From the NCBI GenBank assembly GCA_030432595.1, contig JAUIGU010000042.1:1-32449 (forward strand): a stretch of 32,449 nt of DNA, in the 5' to 3' direction. Below the pieces are notes generated by a model. The model searched no databases and was not told where the DNA came from. It saw only the letters and a program-made list of their open reading frames with translations. Shown piece by piece: positions 24,647-31,847 of the stretch. The translations under genes were made by a program, and so were the position numbers. The DNA comes from Phycisphaerae bacterium (GTDB lineage Bacteria > Planctomycetota > Phycisphaerae > Phycisphaerales > Phycisphaeraceae). The stretch's first letter is position 1. Every line of letters starts with the position of its first letter.

Positions 24647-25105
24647 TTGAATTTGCCGATGCTTCCGCTGAATTCATCACCAACCGAAAGCTGCTTACCA
24701 GCCGACGGCGGATGCGTAATGTGCAAAAACCCTCCGGGAGAACCTTTCGAAGGCGTCAGAATGAATCCTTCAACGGTTCTTTTTAGTGACGAGTCGCGGG
24801 AATTTGGTTCTGGCAACGAACTAATGTCATCAACGCTTGCCATTACTTGGTACGGGCCATTGCCGCCGGAACACCCGCCCGGATCTCATATACGTGAACC
24901 CGGGCGTGAGATGGTGGAATTATTCGTCATCAGAAATATTGTTGGCGGACAACCTGATATTTATTTTTGCTCCATTCAGTGCTTTCGCCAGTTCTGGCAG
25001 TCGCTCACTGATCGGCTTGAAATCGAATCGGAGAAAGCTCGAGTGAAATGGCAAGCAGAAGTCGATCAAGTCAACGCACGAAGACGACAAGAAGACCCGC
25101 AATGA
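24647..25105 (+). CDS. Hypothetical protein with putative zinc-binding cysteines
   Basis: A 152-residue protein not recognised as a known family. It has a CVMCKNPPGEPF pair (Cys-x2-Cys) near residues 23-26 and an YFCSIQCFRQFW pair (Cys-x3-Cys) near 107-111, which together could bind one zinc ion. The C-terminus is a charged helix (about 115-150). The best start is TTG at 24647, six bases after GGGAGA; ATG at 24659 is too far from that site. The stop overlaps the next gene (ATGA). The base composition is clearly lower in GC than all neighbours, with AAT, TTT and ATT codons, which suggests recent acquisition. Confidence 0.65.
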   Translation: MNLPMLPLNSSPTESCLPADGGCVMCKNPPGEPFEGVRMNPSTVLFSDESREFGSGNELMSSTLAITWYGPLPPEHPPGSHIREPGREMVELFVIRNIVGGQPDIYFCSIQCFRQFWQSLTDRLEIESEKARVKWQAEVDQVNARRRQEDPQ

Positions 25106-25746
25106 CATCGAACCTACCCGAAGTTGATGCGTTTCTAAAACAATCCGCCGACTGGCGTGACGAGCTCACAGCACTACGAGGAATCGTACTTGAGTGCGGG
25201 TTAACCGAGGCGTGGAAGTGGCGTGCGCCGTGCTACACGGTGGATGATGGGAACGTGGTCATCCTCGGCCGGCTCAAGGATGGCTGCACGCTCAGCTTCT
25301 TCAAAGGTGCGCTGCTCAAAGACCCCAAGCACCTGCTCGAAAAACCGGGGCCGAACACGCAGGCCGCGCGGGTGATGCGCTTCACCGACGTGAGCAAGAT
25401 CAAGAAACTCACGCCCACGCTCAAGGCGTTGATCCGCGAAGCGGCCGCACTGGAGAAGTCCGGGGCGAAGGTCGAAACCGGCAACGCCCCGAAGCTCGAC
25501 ACGCCGGACGAGTTGCAAAGCCGGTTCGACGAAGACCCGGCCTTTCACGAAGCGTTCGAGGCATTGACCCCCGGCCGGCAGCGGGCGTACCTCATGCACT
25601 TCGCGGCGGCCAAGCAGTCGGCGACCCGTGCGTCACGCATCGACAAATGCACCGCCCGCATCCTCGACGGCAAGGGCCTCAACGACTGCACCTGCGGTTT
25701 GTCGAAACGGATGCCCGCCTGCGACGGGTCGCACAAATACGCCTAA
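25102..25746 (+). CDS. YdeI/DUF1801-like protein with C-terminal CDGSH iron-sulfur motif
   Basis: A 214-residue protein. Residues about 1-130 match the YdhG/DUF1801 fold (LPEVDAFLKQSADWRDELTA, then WKWRAPCYTVDDGNVVI). Residues 135-190 match the YdeI/OmdA helical region (FHEAFEALTPGRQRAYL). The tail carries CTCGLSKRMPACDGSH, which fits the CDGSH consensus C-x-C-x2-S-x3-P-x-C-D-G-S-H for a [2Fe-2S] cluster. The cellular role of this family is unclear. It overlaps the preceding cysteine-protein gene as ATGA. These two genes look unrelated to glycan synthesis and may be a small inserted cassette. Confidence 0.85.
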   Translation: MTSNLPEVDAFLKQSADWRDELTALRGIVLECGLTEAWKWRAPCYTVDDGNVVILGRLKDGCTLSFFKGALLKDPKHLLEKPGPNTQAARVMRFTDVSKIKKLTPTLKALIREAAALEKSGAKVETGNAPKLDTPDELQSRFDEDPAFHEAFEALTPGRQRAYLMHFAAAKQSATRASRIDKCTARILDGKGLNDCTCGLSKRMPACDGSHKYA

Positions 25747-25782
25747 ACCCGTGGCGTCACGGCACTTTGCTCGGCCTCGCGG

Positions 25783-25788
25783 TATGCT
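25783..25788 (+). promoter_or_regulatory. -10-like TATGCT, 6 bp before a methyltransferase start
   Basis: TATGCT is followed by CTCGCC and the GTG at 25795. The same 6-bp spacing occurs before the starts at 10641, 12547 and 15741. There is no purine-rich ribosome site between it and the GTG, in keeping with a leaderless message for the methyltransferase pair. Confidence 0.4.
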
Positions 25789-25794
25789 CTCGCC

Positions 25795-26550
25795 GTGAGT
25801 GACACGGCCTCGACACCCAACAAAAGCAGTGCGGCCAGTACCCACGCGGAAGCTGCGGTCCCCGGCGAGGCCGAGGTCTGGGACGGCGTGCGTGAGCTGA
25901 TCGGCGACGAGCGCATCCCGCTCGGGCACCACTGGTCGTTCAACCTGCGCAACGACCCCAAGCGCTTCCCGTTCGTGCTGTCGCGGTACAAGTTCGCGGC
26001 GAAGATGTCGGCCCCCAGCACCGGCCCGAAGCGCAGCGTGCTCGAGCTGGGGTGCAGCGAGGGGCTGGGCACGATGATCCTGGCCGAGTTCGCGTTGCGG
26101 TACCACGGGGTGGACCTCGACGCGGACGCGGTCGCCACCGCCAAGGCGAACTGGCAGACGGATACGCGGACGTTCGAAACGGCGGACTTCCTCAACACCG
26201 AATTGTCGCAGCCCGGGCCGTTCGATGGCGTCGTGTCGCTGGATGTGATCGAGCACATTGACCCCAACGCGGAGCCTCGCTACTGGGACGCGATCACCAA
26301 GCACCTCAAGCCCGATGGCGTCGCCGTGGTCGGCACGCCCAACCAGACGTCCGAGGCGTACGCGTCGCCCATGAGCAAGGCGGGTCACATCAATTTGTTC
26401 ACCGGGCAGCGCATGGTCGAGACGATGCGGAAGCACTTCCACAACGTGCTGCTGTTTGGGCTCAACGACGAGGTGGTGCACACGGGATATTCGCCGATGT
26501 GTCACTACGTCATGGGCGTCGGCATCCACCCCCGCCCCCGGAAGAAGTGA
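25795..26550 (+). CDS. Class I SAM-dependent methyltransferase, paralogue 1
   Basis: A 251-residue methyltransferase. Motifs: RYKFAAKMSA before the fold, VLELGCSEGLGTMILAEF (SAM loop, about 80-97), GVDLDADAVATAKANW, FDGVVSLDVIEHI and GVAVVGTPNQTS. The C-terminal VHTGYSPMCHYVMGVG is shared with the next gene, so the two are tandem paralogues. Between NW and DFL it has 10 residues (QTDTRTFETA), a useful comparison with the interrupted paralogue. Start GTG at 25795 with a -10-like hexamer 6 bp upstream. It probably methylates a sugar or lipid-linked glycan. Confidence 0.88.
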   Translation: MSDTASTPNKSSAASTHAEAAVPGEAEVWDGVRELIGDERIPLGHHWSFNLRNDPKRFPFVLSRYKFAAKMSAPSTGPKRSVLELGCSEGLGTMILAEFALRYHGVDLDADAVATAKANWQTDTRTFETADFLNTELSQPGPFDGVVSLDVIEHIDPNAEPRYWDAITKHLKPDGVAVVGTPNQTSEAYASPMSKAGHINLFTGQRMVETMRKHFHNVLLFGLNDEVVHTGYSPMCHYVMGVGIHPRPRKK

Positions 26551-26583
26551 AGTGAGACGCCGCCGTACCCAACCGCGACCCGC

Positions 26584-27336
26584 ATGAGCGCACCGACCCC
26601 CACCGAGAAAGACTCGCGCTGGCAGCCCGTCATCGACCTGATGGCCGGCGCGAAGCCCGTCGAGCTGGGCGCGATGCACAGCTACCACGCCCGCAAGACG
26701 CCCCGCCGGCTGCTCTACACGACAAGCTATTACAAGTTCGCCGCGAAACTCATCAGCGCGAACACGCCCAAGCCGGCCCGCATTCTCGACGTCGGCTGCG
26801 GCGAAGGCATCGGCACGTACCTCGTCGCGAAAGAGTGCGGGTTTGCACGCGGTGTGGACTTTGATGCGGACCTGATCGAAACAGCAAATAAAAACTGGGG
26901 GCAAGGAAGCACCCTCCCCCGGCCCCTCCCGGTGGGAGGGGAGGAAGACGCGGACACTTCCGGGGAGCCGTGCTGCGAGTTCGCCGCCAAGGACTTCCTC
27001 GAAGAGCCCAACGCCGACTTCGACGCCGTGATCAACTTCGACGTCATCGAGCACATCCAACCGGGCAATGCCGAGCGCTTCCTCGCGGGCATGACCGCCA
27101 ACCTCAAACCCCACGGGCTGGGGATCGTCGGGACGCCCAACGTCACCAGCGCCCAGTACGCCTCGGCGGTGACCAACGCGGGGCACGTCAATCTCTACGA
27201 CGGCGACCGGCTGCACGACGAGATGTCCATCCACTTCTCGCGCGTGTTCATGTTCGGCGCTAACGACGAGCTGGTCCACACGGGCTACTTCCCCATGTGC
27301 CACTACCTCATCGCGGTGGGCGTGGGCTTGAGATAA
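26584..27336 (+). CDS. Class I SAM-dependent methyltransferase, paralogue 2, carrying a repeat-encoded insert
   Basis: A 250-residue methyltransferase paralogous to the preceding gene: YYKFAAKLIS, ILDVGCGEGIGTYLVAK, GVDFDADLIETANKNW, FDAVINFDVIEHIQPG, GIVGTPNVTSAQYAS, and the ending VHTGYFPMCHYLIAVGVG. Between NW and DFL it has 31 residues where the paralogue has 10. Twelve of the extra residues ([12 protein letters not shown]) are the exact translation of a family A repeat at 26908-26943. The insertion keeps the frame and lies in the loop after the second strand, away from the SAM motifs, so the enzyme may still fold. Start ATG at 26584. Confidence 0.85.
   Translation: MSAPTPTEKDSRWQPVIDLMAGAKPVELGAMHSYHARKTPRRLLYTTSYYKFAAKLISANTPKPARILDVGCGEGIGTYLVAKECGFARGVDFDADLIETANKNWGQGSTLPRPLPVGGEEDADTSGEPCCEFAAKDFLEEPNADFDAVINFDVIEHIQPGNAERFLAGMTANLKPHGLGIVGTPNVTSAQYASAVTNAGHVNLYDGDRLHDEMSIHFSRVFMFGANDELVHTGYFPMCHYLIAVGVGLR
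26908..26943 (-). repeat. Family A repeat inside a methyltransferase coding sequence
   Basis: A 36-bp unit in the AGCACCC-first orientation, differing from the copy at 528-563 at one base. It lies in frame with exactly 12 codons (AGC ACC CTC ...). No inverted partner follows. Together with the comparison to the neighbouring paralogue this shows that the repeat entered the gene after the duplication. Confidence 0.9.
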
Positions 27337-27457
27337 ACGCAGGAAAGCATGAAACTCAGGAAATCCAGGCAACCCAAGTCATGCATTCCCGACAAGCACA
27401 CGCAACGCGATCCATGACGATTCATCGTTCCTGTGTTTCTTAAGTTTCCTGCGTTTT
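27335..27457. repeat. Family B imperfect inverted repeat (ACGCAGGAAA subtype)
   Basis: The left arm AAACGCAGGAAAGCATGAAA and CTCAGGAAA pairs with the right arm GTTTCTTAAGTTTCCTGCG. It starts within the TAA stop of the methyltransferase and ends 6 bp before the GT2 start codon, so it fills the gap. The copy is the more diverged of the four; its centre (about 27378-27420) is unstructured. Confidence 0.75.
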
Positions 27458-27463
27458 CTCCCC

Positions 27464-28510
27464 ATGCCCACGCTCAGCGTCGTCATGCCGAACTTCAACC
27501 ACGCTGGCGAGTTGCCGCGGGCGCTGGACGCGCTGCTCGCGCAATCGGCGCCGGCCGACGAGATCATCGTCGTGGACGACGGCTCGACCGACGAGAGCGC
27601 CGAGACGATCGCGCTCTACGCCTCGCACCACCCGACGGTGCGCCTGCTCCGGCACGAGCGCAACCGGGGGATTGCCGCGGCGTTCAACCACGGGCTCAAT
27701 GCGGCGACGGGCGAGTACGTGTACGGGGCCGGCGCCAACGACGAGGTCCAGCCGGGCTTCTTCGCCCACGTCCGGGACGCGATCGAAGCCCACCCGGGGG
27801 TCGGCCTGGTGTTCGGGCACATCGATTGCGTCGATCGGGGTGGCCGACGCCTCGACACGCTGCGCGTGCCGGCGTGGAACCGCGACGGCTTCCGCAACCC
27901 CAACGTCTATCGGCACGAACACCTCGAACGCGACCCGGCCGGGGCGTCGCTCTCGGCGGCGACGGTGTACCGGCGTGACGCGCTGGTGGACGTCGGCGGG
28001 TTCCGCGAAGAGTTGTCGTTTGCGACGGACCTGTTCGCCGCCCGCGCGCTGGGCCTGCGGCACGGCGTTTACTACCTGGACCGGGTGTGCGTTCGCTGGA
28101 CCCACGAGCCGACGGGGTACTCGCCGCGGTTGTCGCAGGACGTGGACGAGGTGTGTCGCGTCGGTGACCGCTTGTTTGTGTTGATGGCGTCGCCCGAGTT
28201 TACCGACGCGTTTCCCGAAGACCATCGGCAGCGTTGGCGCACCCGCTGGCGGCTCGAGATGGAGCGGGGCTACGACCACATCGCCGACGACGCTGTGCCT
28301 CGGCGTTTGCGCGACGTCCGGCGCGCGTACGCGGAGTTGTCGCGTGGCGGACGGTGGTTCGACCGTGTGCTCGGCGGGGCGCTGCGGGTGATGTTTTTCG
28401 GCGTCGATTGCGCCCGGGCGCGGCGTCCTCGCCAACCGGTCACGCCTGGCCGTCCGTCCCCGGCTTCAACGGACGCCGCGCCGCTGCCCGAACCGCGGGC
28501 CGCGTCGTGA
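27464..28510 (+). CDS. GT2-family glycosyltransferase
   Basis: An inverting GT-A glycosyltransferase of 348 residues. Motifs: LSVVMPNFNHAGELPRALDA, IIVVDDGSTDES, RNRGIAAAFNHGLNAATGEY, and the metal-site region GAGANDEVQPGFF, in which the usual Asp-x-Asp is Ala-Asn-Asp-Glu. SAATVYRRDALVDVGGF and FATDLFAARALG are the acceptor-side motifs. The C-terminal ~100 residues are Arg-rich and have an amphipathic or membrane-associated look. The stop overlaps the RmlD-like gene as GTGA. It probably adds one sugar of the glycan made by the cluster. Confidence 0.9.
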   Translation: MPTLSVVMPNFNHAGELPRALDALLAQSAPADEIIVVDDGSTDESAETIALYASHHPTVRLLRHERNRGIAAAFNHGLNAATGEYVYGAGANDEVQPGFFAHVRDAIEAHPGVGLVFGHIDCVDRGGRRLDTLRVPAWNRDGFRNPNVYRHEHLERDPAGASLSAATVYRRDALVDVGGFREELSFATDLFAARALGLRHGVYYLDRVCVRWTHEPTGYSPRLSQDVDEVCRVGDRLFVLMASPEFTDAFPEDHRQRWRTRWRLEMERGYDHIADDAVPRRLRDVRRAYAELSRGGRWFDRVLGGALRVMFFGVDCARARRPRQPVTPGRPSPASTDAAPLPEPRAAS

Positions 28511-29355
28511 CCGCGGCGAAATTGCACGCGATCGTCGGCGGCGACGGGTTCATCGGTTCAAACCTGTCGCGTCGGCTGGAAGCCCACGGCCAAACGCCGG
28601 TGGTCACCACGCGACGCCCGCCTCCCCTTGACACGGCCTGCGTGCATCTCGACCTCGCCGACACGGACGCGGTCGAACGGTTCGACTTCCACGGGTTGAA
28701 CGGCCGGCTATTTCTGCTGGCGGCGGTCACGTCGCTGCGGGCGTGCCGGGAGTCGTCGACGGCGTCGCGCCGCCTCAACGTCGAAGCGGTGTCACGTCTC
28801 GCCGAGCGCGGCGCGCAATATGGCCTGACGCCCGTGCTGCTGTCGACGGACCTGGTGTTCAGCGGTCAGCACCCCCGACCCAGCGCGGGCGACCGCCCCG
28901 ACCCGGCATGCGAGTACGGAAAACAGAAACGCGACGCCGAGCGCCGTGTGCTGGACGCCGGCGGCGTCGTGGTCCGCCCGGGCAAGGTCATGCCCCCGCC
29001 GCCCGGCCCGGCGTTGATGCGTGAATGGATCGATGCCTTGCGGCGCGGTCAACCGGTCGAAGCTTTCGCCGACCTCTGGTTCGCGCCCGTCTCGCTCGAC
29101 TCGGTGCTGAGTGCTTTGGTCGAAGCACGCCCGGGGATCACACACGTCTCCGCGGCGACGGAGGTCTCGTACCTCGAAGCGGCCCGGCATTTCGCCCGAC
29201 AACTCGGCGCCGACGGCGAGCTGGTGCGCGCCGCCGCGGCGGCCGACGCCGGCATCCCGCCGGAGGAGCGTCCGCGACACAAGGCGCTGGCGTGTGAGAA
29301 CCCGCAGGACCCGTGGGCCGTGCTCGACGCGTCAATGGGTTTGTCGTCGCGCTGA
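28507..29355 (+). CDS. RmlD-like NAD(P)-dependent sugar reductase/epimerase
   Basis: A 282-residue short-chain dehydrogenase resembling dTDP-4-dehydrorhamnose reductase. Motifs: AIVGGDGFIGSNLSRRLE at the start, LLSTDLVFSGQHPRPSAGD (the RmlD STDxVFxG signature), the catalytic CEYGKQKRDAE (Tyr-x3-Lys) and VVVRPGKVMPPPPGPALM. Start GTG at 28507 is coupled to the GT2 stop. The 3' end overlaps the end of the minus-strand gene at 29332-31740 by 24 bp (tail to tail). It may reduce a keto sugar to complete the nucleotide sugar. Confidence 0.85.
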   Translation: MTAAKLHAIVGGDGFIGSNLSRRLEAHGQTPVVTTRRPPPLDTACVHLDLADTDAVERFDFHGLNGRLFLLAAVTSLRACRESSTASRRLNVEAVSRLAERGAQYGLTPVLLSTDLVFSGQHPRPSAGDRPDPACEYGKQKRDAERRVLDAGGVVVRPGKVMPPPPGPALMREWIDALRRGQPVEAFADLWFAPVSLDSVLSALVEARPGITHVSAATEVSYLEAARHFARQLGADGELVRAAAAADAGIPPEERPRHKALACENPQDPWAVLDASMGLSSR

Positions 29356-31740
29356 GCGCGTGGACAGGTGATGGCGGAGGTCGGCCCACTTGCGGCGCAG
29401 CCGGGTCCGCACGGCAAGCGCCCGCAGCCACCCGACCTCGTCCACGCGCTGACGCAGGCGCTCGCGCTTGTATTGATAGCGCTGGGTATGGCGGATCAGC
29501 CAAGGCTGGCTCTGAAGTTGTGCCGTGGCGGCCAGCGCCGCGCGGGCCTGTGCGAAGACCGGCATCTCGACTGTCCGGTGTACCCGGCCCAACACTTCCG
29601 CGGCCACGCCCGACGCGAACGACTCGACCCTGACCCAGCGCTCGTCGATCCCGCCCGTGTGCACCCGGACGCCCCGCTCGTAGAACGCCCGCTGGTAGCC
29701 GTTGGTCCACTCCAGCGCGAACCCCACGATGTCGTCCGCGGTGAAGATGTGGTCGCTGAACATGCTCTCCAGATGTCCGCCCCGCGCGATGTCGATCACG
29801 GCCATCTCGTCGGTGTCGCGGACCTGGTGGACCATGTGAAGCGGGACCGCATTCGCGAGGTACTCGTGGTCGAGCGTCTGGCCTTCGGGCACGGGCGTGC
29901 CGGGCTCGGTCGGCCAGACCGCGACCGGGTGGATGTGGAAGCAGTGCGCCACGAAGCCGTCCGGCCCGACCGGGAAGTAGTAGTGCGGGTGCAGGCGCGG
30001 GCCGTGGGCGTCGCAGGTGTGCGCTTGCGTGATCGGGTGCGGGTGCCGCAACAGCCAGCGCACCAGGTCGCGCGGCGCGGCGCTGAGCGCCACGCCGTCC
30101 GCCTCGACGTGGTGGTCGAGCAGCGGCTCGATCGCCGTGTCTTCGAGCACGCGGAAGCCGGGCAACGCCACCGCGCGGAAGCCTTCGTCGAAGCGCTTCG
30201 CGATCGCCGTGAACATGCCGTCGGAGAAAACGCCCTCGGGCGTCAGGAACACGTGTGCGACGTCGGGCTCGGCGGCCTCCTGGATCGCGGCGTTGTAGTA
30301 CCGCGTCATCTTGGCGTAGCCGAGCGAGTCTTCACTCAGCGGGTGGGCCAGAGCGTGCGCGTCGGGGGTCAGGAAACGCACGTCCACCAGCGACGCCAGC
30401 CGATCCATCGCCGGATGGTCGGCGAACAGCGCGCGGTCGGCCTCGTCGGTCACGATGTCAAACGCGAACGTGCGGTGCGCCGTCGCGGGCAGGTTGCCCT
30501 CGGCCAAAAACGACGGCAGGCCCCAGCGCAGGAACCGCTCGATGTAGCCACGCCCCCAGACGGGGACCATGAAGTGCAGTCGGCAGCGCGGCCCGGCCGG
30601 CGCGCTCGGGGTCGGCGACGCCGAGACGCCGTGCGCCGCATCCGCCTGACGCCTCGTGCGCTGACGACGGACCTGGTCACGCACGGCCTCCAACACGGCG
30701 TCGGCCCGCGCGAGCGTCGATGAATACACCTCGTCGGAAACGTCGCCGTCGTGCCAAAGGACCGGCGTGTCCATGCGCTTCGAGGCGGACGGATCACGAC
30801 CCTCACACATCGCCTCAGCGATGGCGGCCGCGCGGCCGGCGCGACCCCGCCGCAACTCGCTTTCTGAGGATAACTCCGCATCCATCAGACGCAGCATCGC
30901 GAACGTGTCGCTGTCGGTGACCAAATGCTCGTCGCCGGGGCGCAGCGGCGGCGGTTCGGCTGAGGGTTCCGATGGCGCGTCGAACTGAGCCCACCAGGCC
31001 GGCGTGTCCGGCGCTTCCATGACCGGGTACGGACGCCAGGCGTGGGCGACCCAGCTGCGCGGCGTGCCGCTTGAATGGTTCGGCTGATCCGAGGGTTCCA
31101 GAGACAAAGGAAACAGCACCTGCCCCGCGCCGACGTCGAACGCGTCGGCGTCCCACCGCTGCGCCGCGGCCGTGTCGTGGAGGTGGTCCCACGCGGCGGA
31201 CACCGCGGCCCGCGGCGGCAGCGCCCACACCGCCGACGGGTCCGGCCCCGCGTGCCGGCGCGCCGCCTTCGTCCAAGAATCAACCTCCACCGCCAGGGCC
31301 GAAACCCAGACCTTCTTCACCCCCCACGCCGCCAGTTGCCGCAGCCGCGCCAAGCCCCCGTCCGCGACGACCGCGTCGGCCGGCAGAAACACCGCCGCCG
31401 CCCCGGCGTTACGCGCCGCGGCCAGTACGTCGCGACGCCACGACGACTGCCGCCAACCCAACGCGTGGCAAAAGTCTGCGCTTTCGTTGTGTTCAACAAA
31501 CCGTACTTCAACAAAACCGCGCACGACCTCCAGCACCGGCGCGCCTTCGATCGCCGCGCGGTCGCGCGGCGTCGTGTGGATGCATAACACATCCCCCGGG
31601 TGATCGCTGCACGCGCCCAGGTTGCCCGGCGCGGCCAGTGTCGGCAAGACCACATCGACCCACCGGCGGGTTTCGTCGGCCCCCACGACGGCGGTGACGA
31701 CATGCAGCCGGGGCCCGGCCAGGGGCGAAAGTGAAACCAT
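29332..31740 (-). CDS. Large protein with two glycosyltransferase-like domains in tandem
   Basis: An 802-residue protein. The first half (about 1-330) and second half (about 395-720) share the same plan. Each has an opening strand (HVVTAVVGADETRRW / HFMVPVWGRGYIERF) and an LPTLAAPGNLGA / LPSFLAEGNLPA motif. Each then has a VEVRFVE / VDVRFLT strand, VFLPADAVVADG / VFLTPEGVFSDG and a VAHAWRPYPV / VAHCFHIHPV motif, and ends with LVTDSD / QVRDTDE. The domain resembles an uncharacterised GT-A-like family seen in polysaccharide clusters of several phyla. The C-terminal ~80 residues are basic. The ATG at 31740 has GGAG 12-15 bases upstream. Function inferred: glycan assembly. Confidence 0.7.
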   Translation of the reverse strand: MVSLSPLAGPRLHVVTAVVGADETRRWVDVVLPTLAAPGNLGACSDHPGDVLCIHTTPRDRAAIEGAPVLEVVRGFVEVRFVEHNESADFCHALGWRQSSWRRDVLAAARNAGAAAVFLPADAVVADGGLARLRQLAAWGVKKVWVSALAVEVDSWTKAARRHAGPDPSAVWALPPRAAVSAAWDHLHDTAAAQRWDADAFDVGAGQVLFPLSLEPSDQPNHSSGTPRSWVAHAWRPYPVMEAPDTPAWWAQFDAPSEPSAEPPPLRPGDEHLVTDSDTFAMLRLMDAELSSESELRRGRAGRAAAIAEAMCEGRDPSASKRMDTPVLWHDGDVSDEVYSSTLARADAVLEAVRDQVRRQRTRRQADAAHGVSASPTPSAPAGPRCRLHFMVPVWGRGYIERFLRWGLPSFLAEGNLPATAHRTFAFDIVTDEADRALFADHPAMDRLASLVDVRFLTPDAHALAHPLSEDSLGYAKMTRYYNAAIQEAAEPDVAHVFLTPEGVFSDGMFTAIAKRFDEGFRAVALPGFRVLEDTAIEPLLDHHVEADGVALSAAPRDLVRWLLRHPHPITQAHTCDAHGPRLHPHYYFPVGPDGFVAHCFHIHPVAVWPTEPGTPVPEGQTLDHEYLANAVPLHMVHQVRDTDEMAVIDIARGGHLESMFSDHIFTADDIVGFALEWTNGYQRAFYERGVRVHTGGIDERWVRVESFASGVAAEVLGRVHRTVEMPVFAQARAALAATAQLQSQPWLIRHTQRYQYKRERLRQRVDEVGWLRALAVRTRLRRKWADLRHHLSTRSARRQTH

Positions 31741-31847
31741 GACAGAACGCTCCGCGACCCTTCGCAATCCCGCTCGCGGCCGGCGCAGCCCCGTTCGCGC
31801 GGCCCGGCACCACATTACACTACCGCGTTCCCCGCCACGCCTCGACG

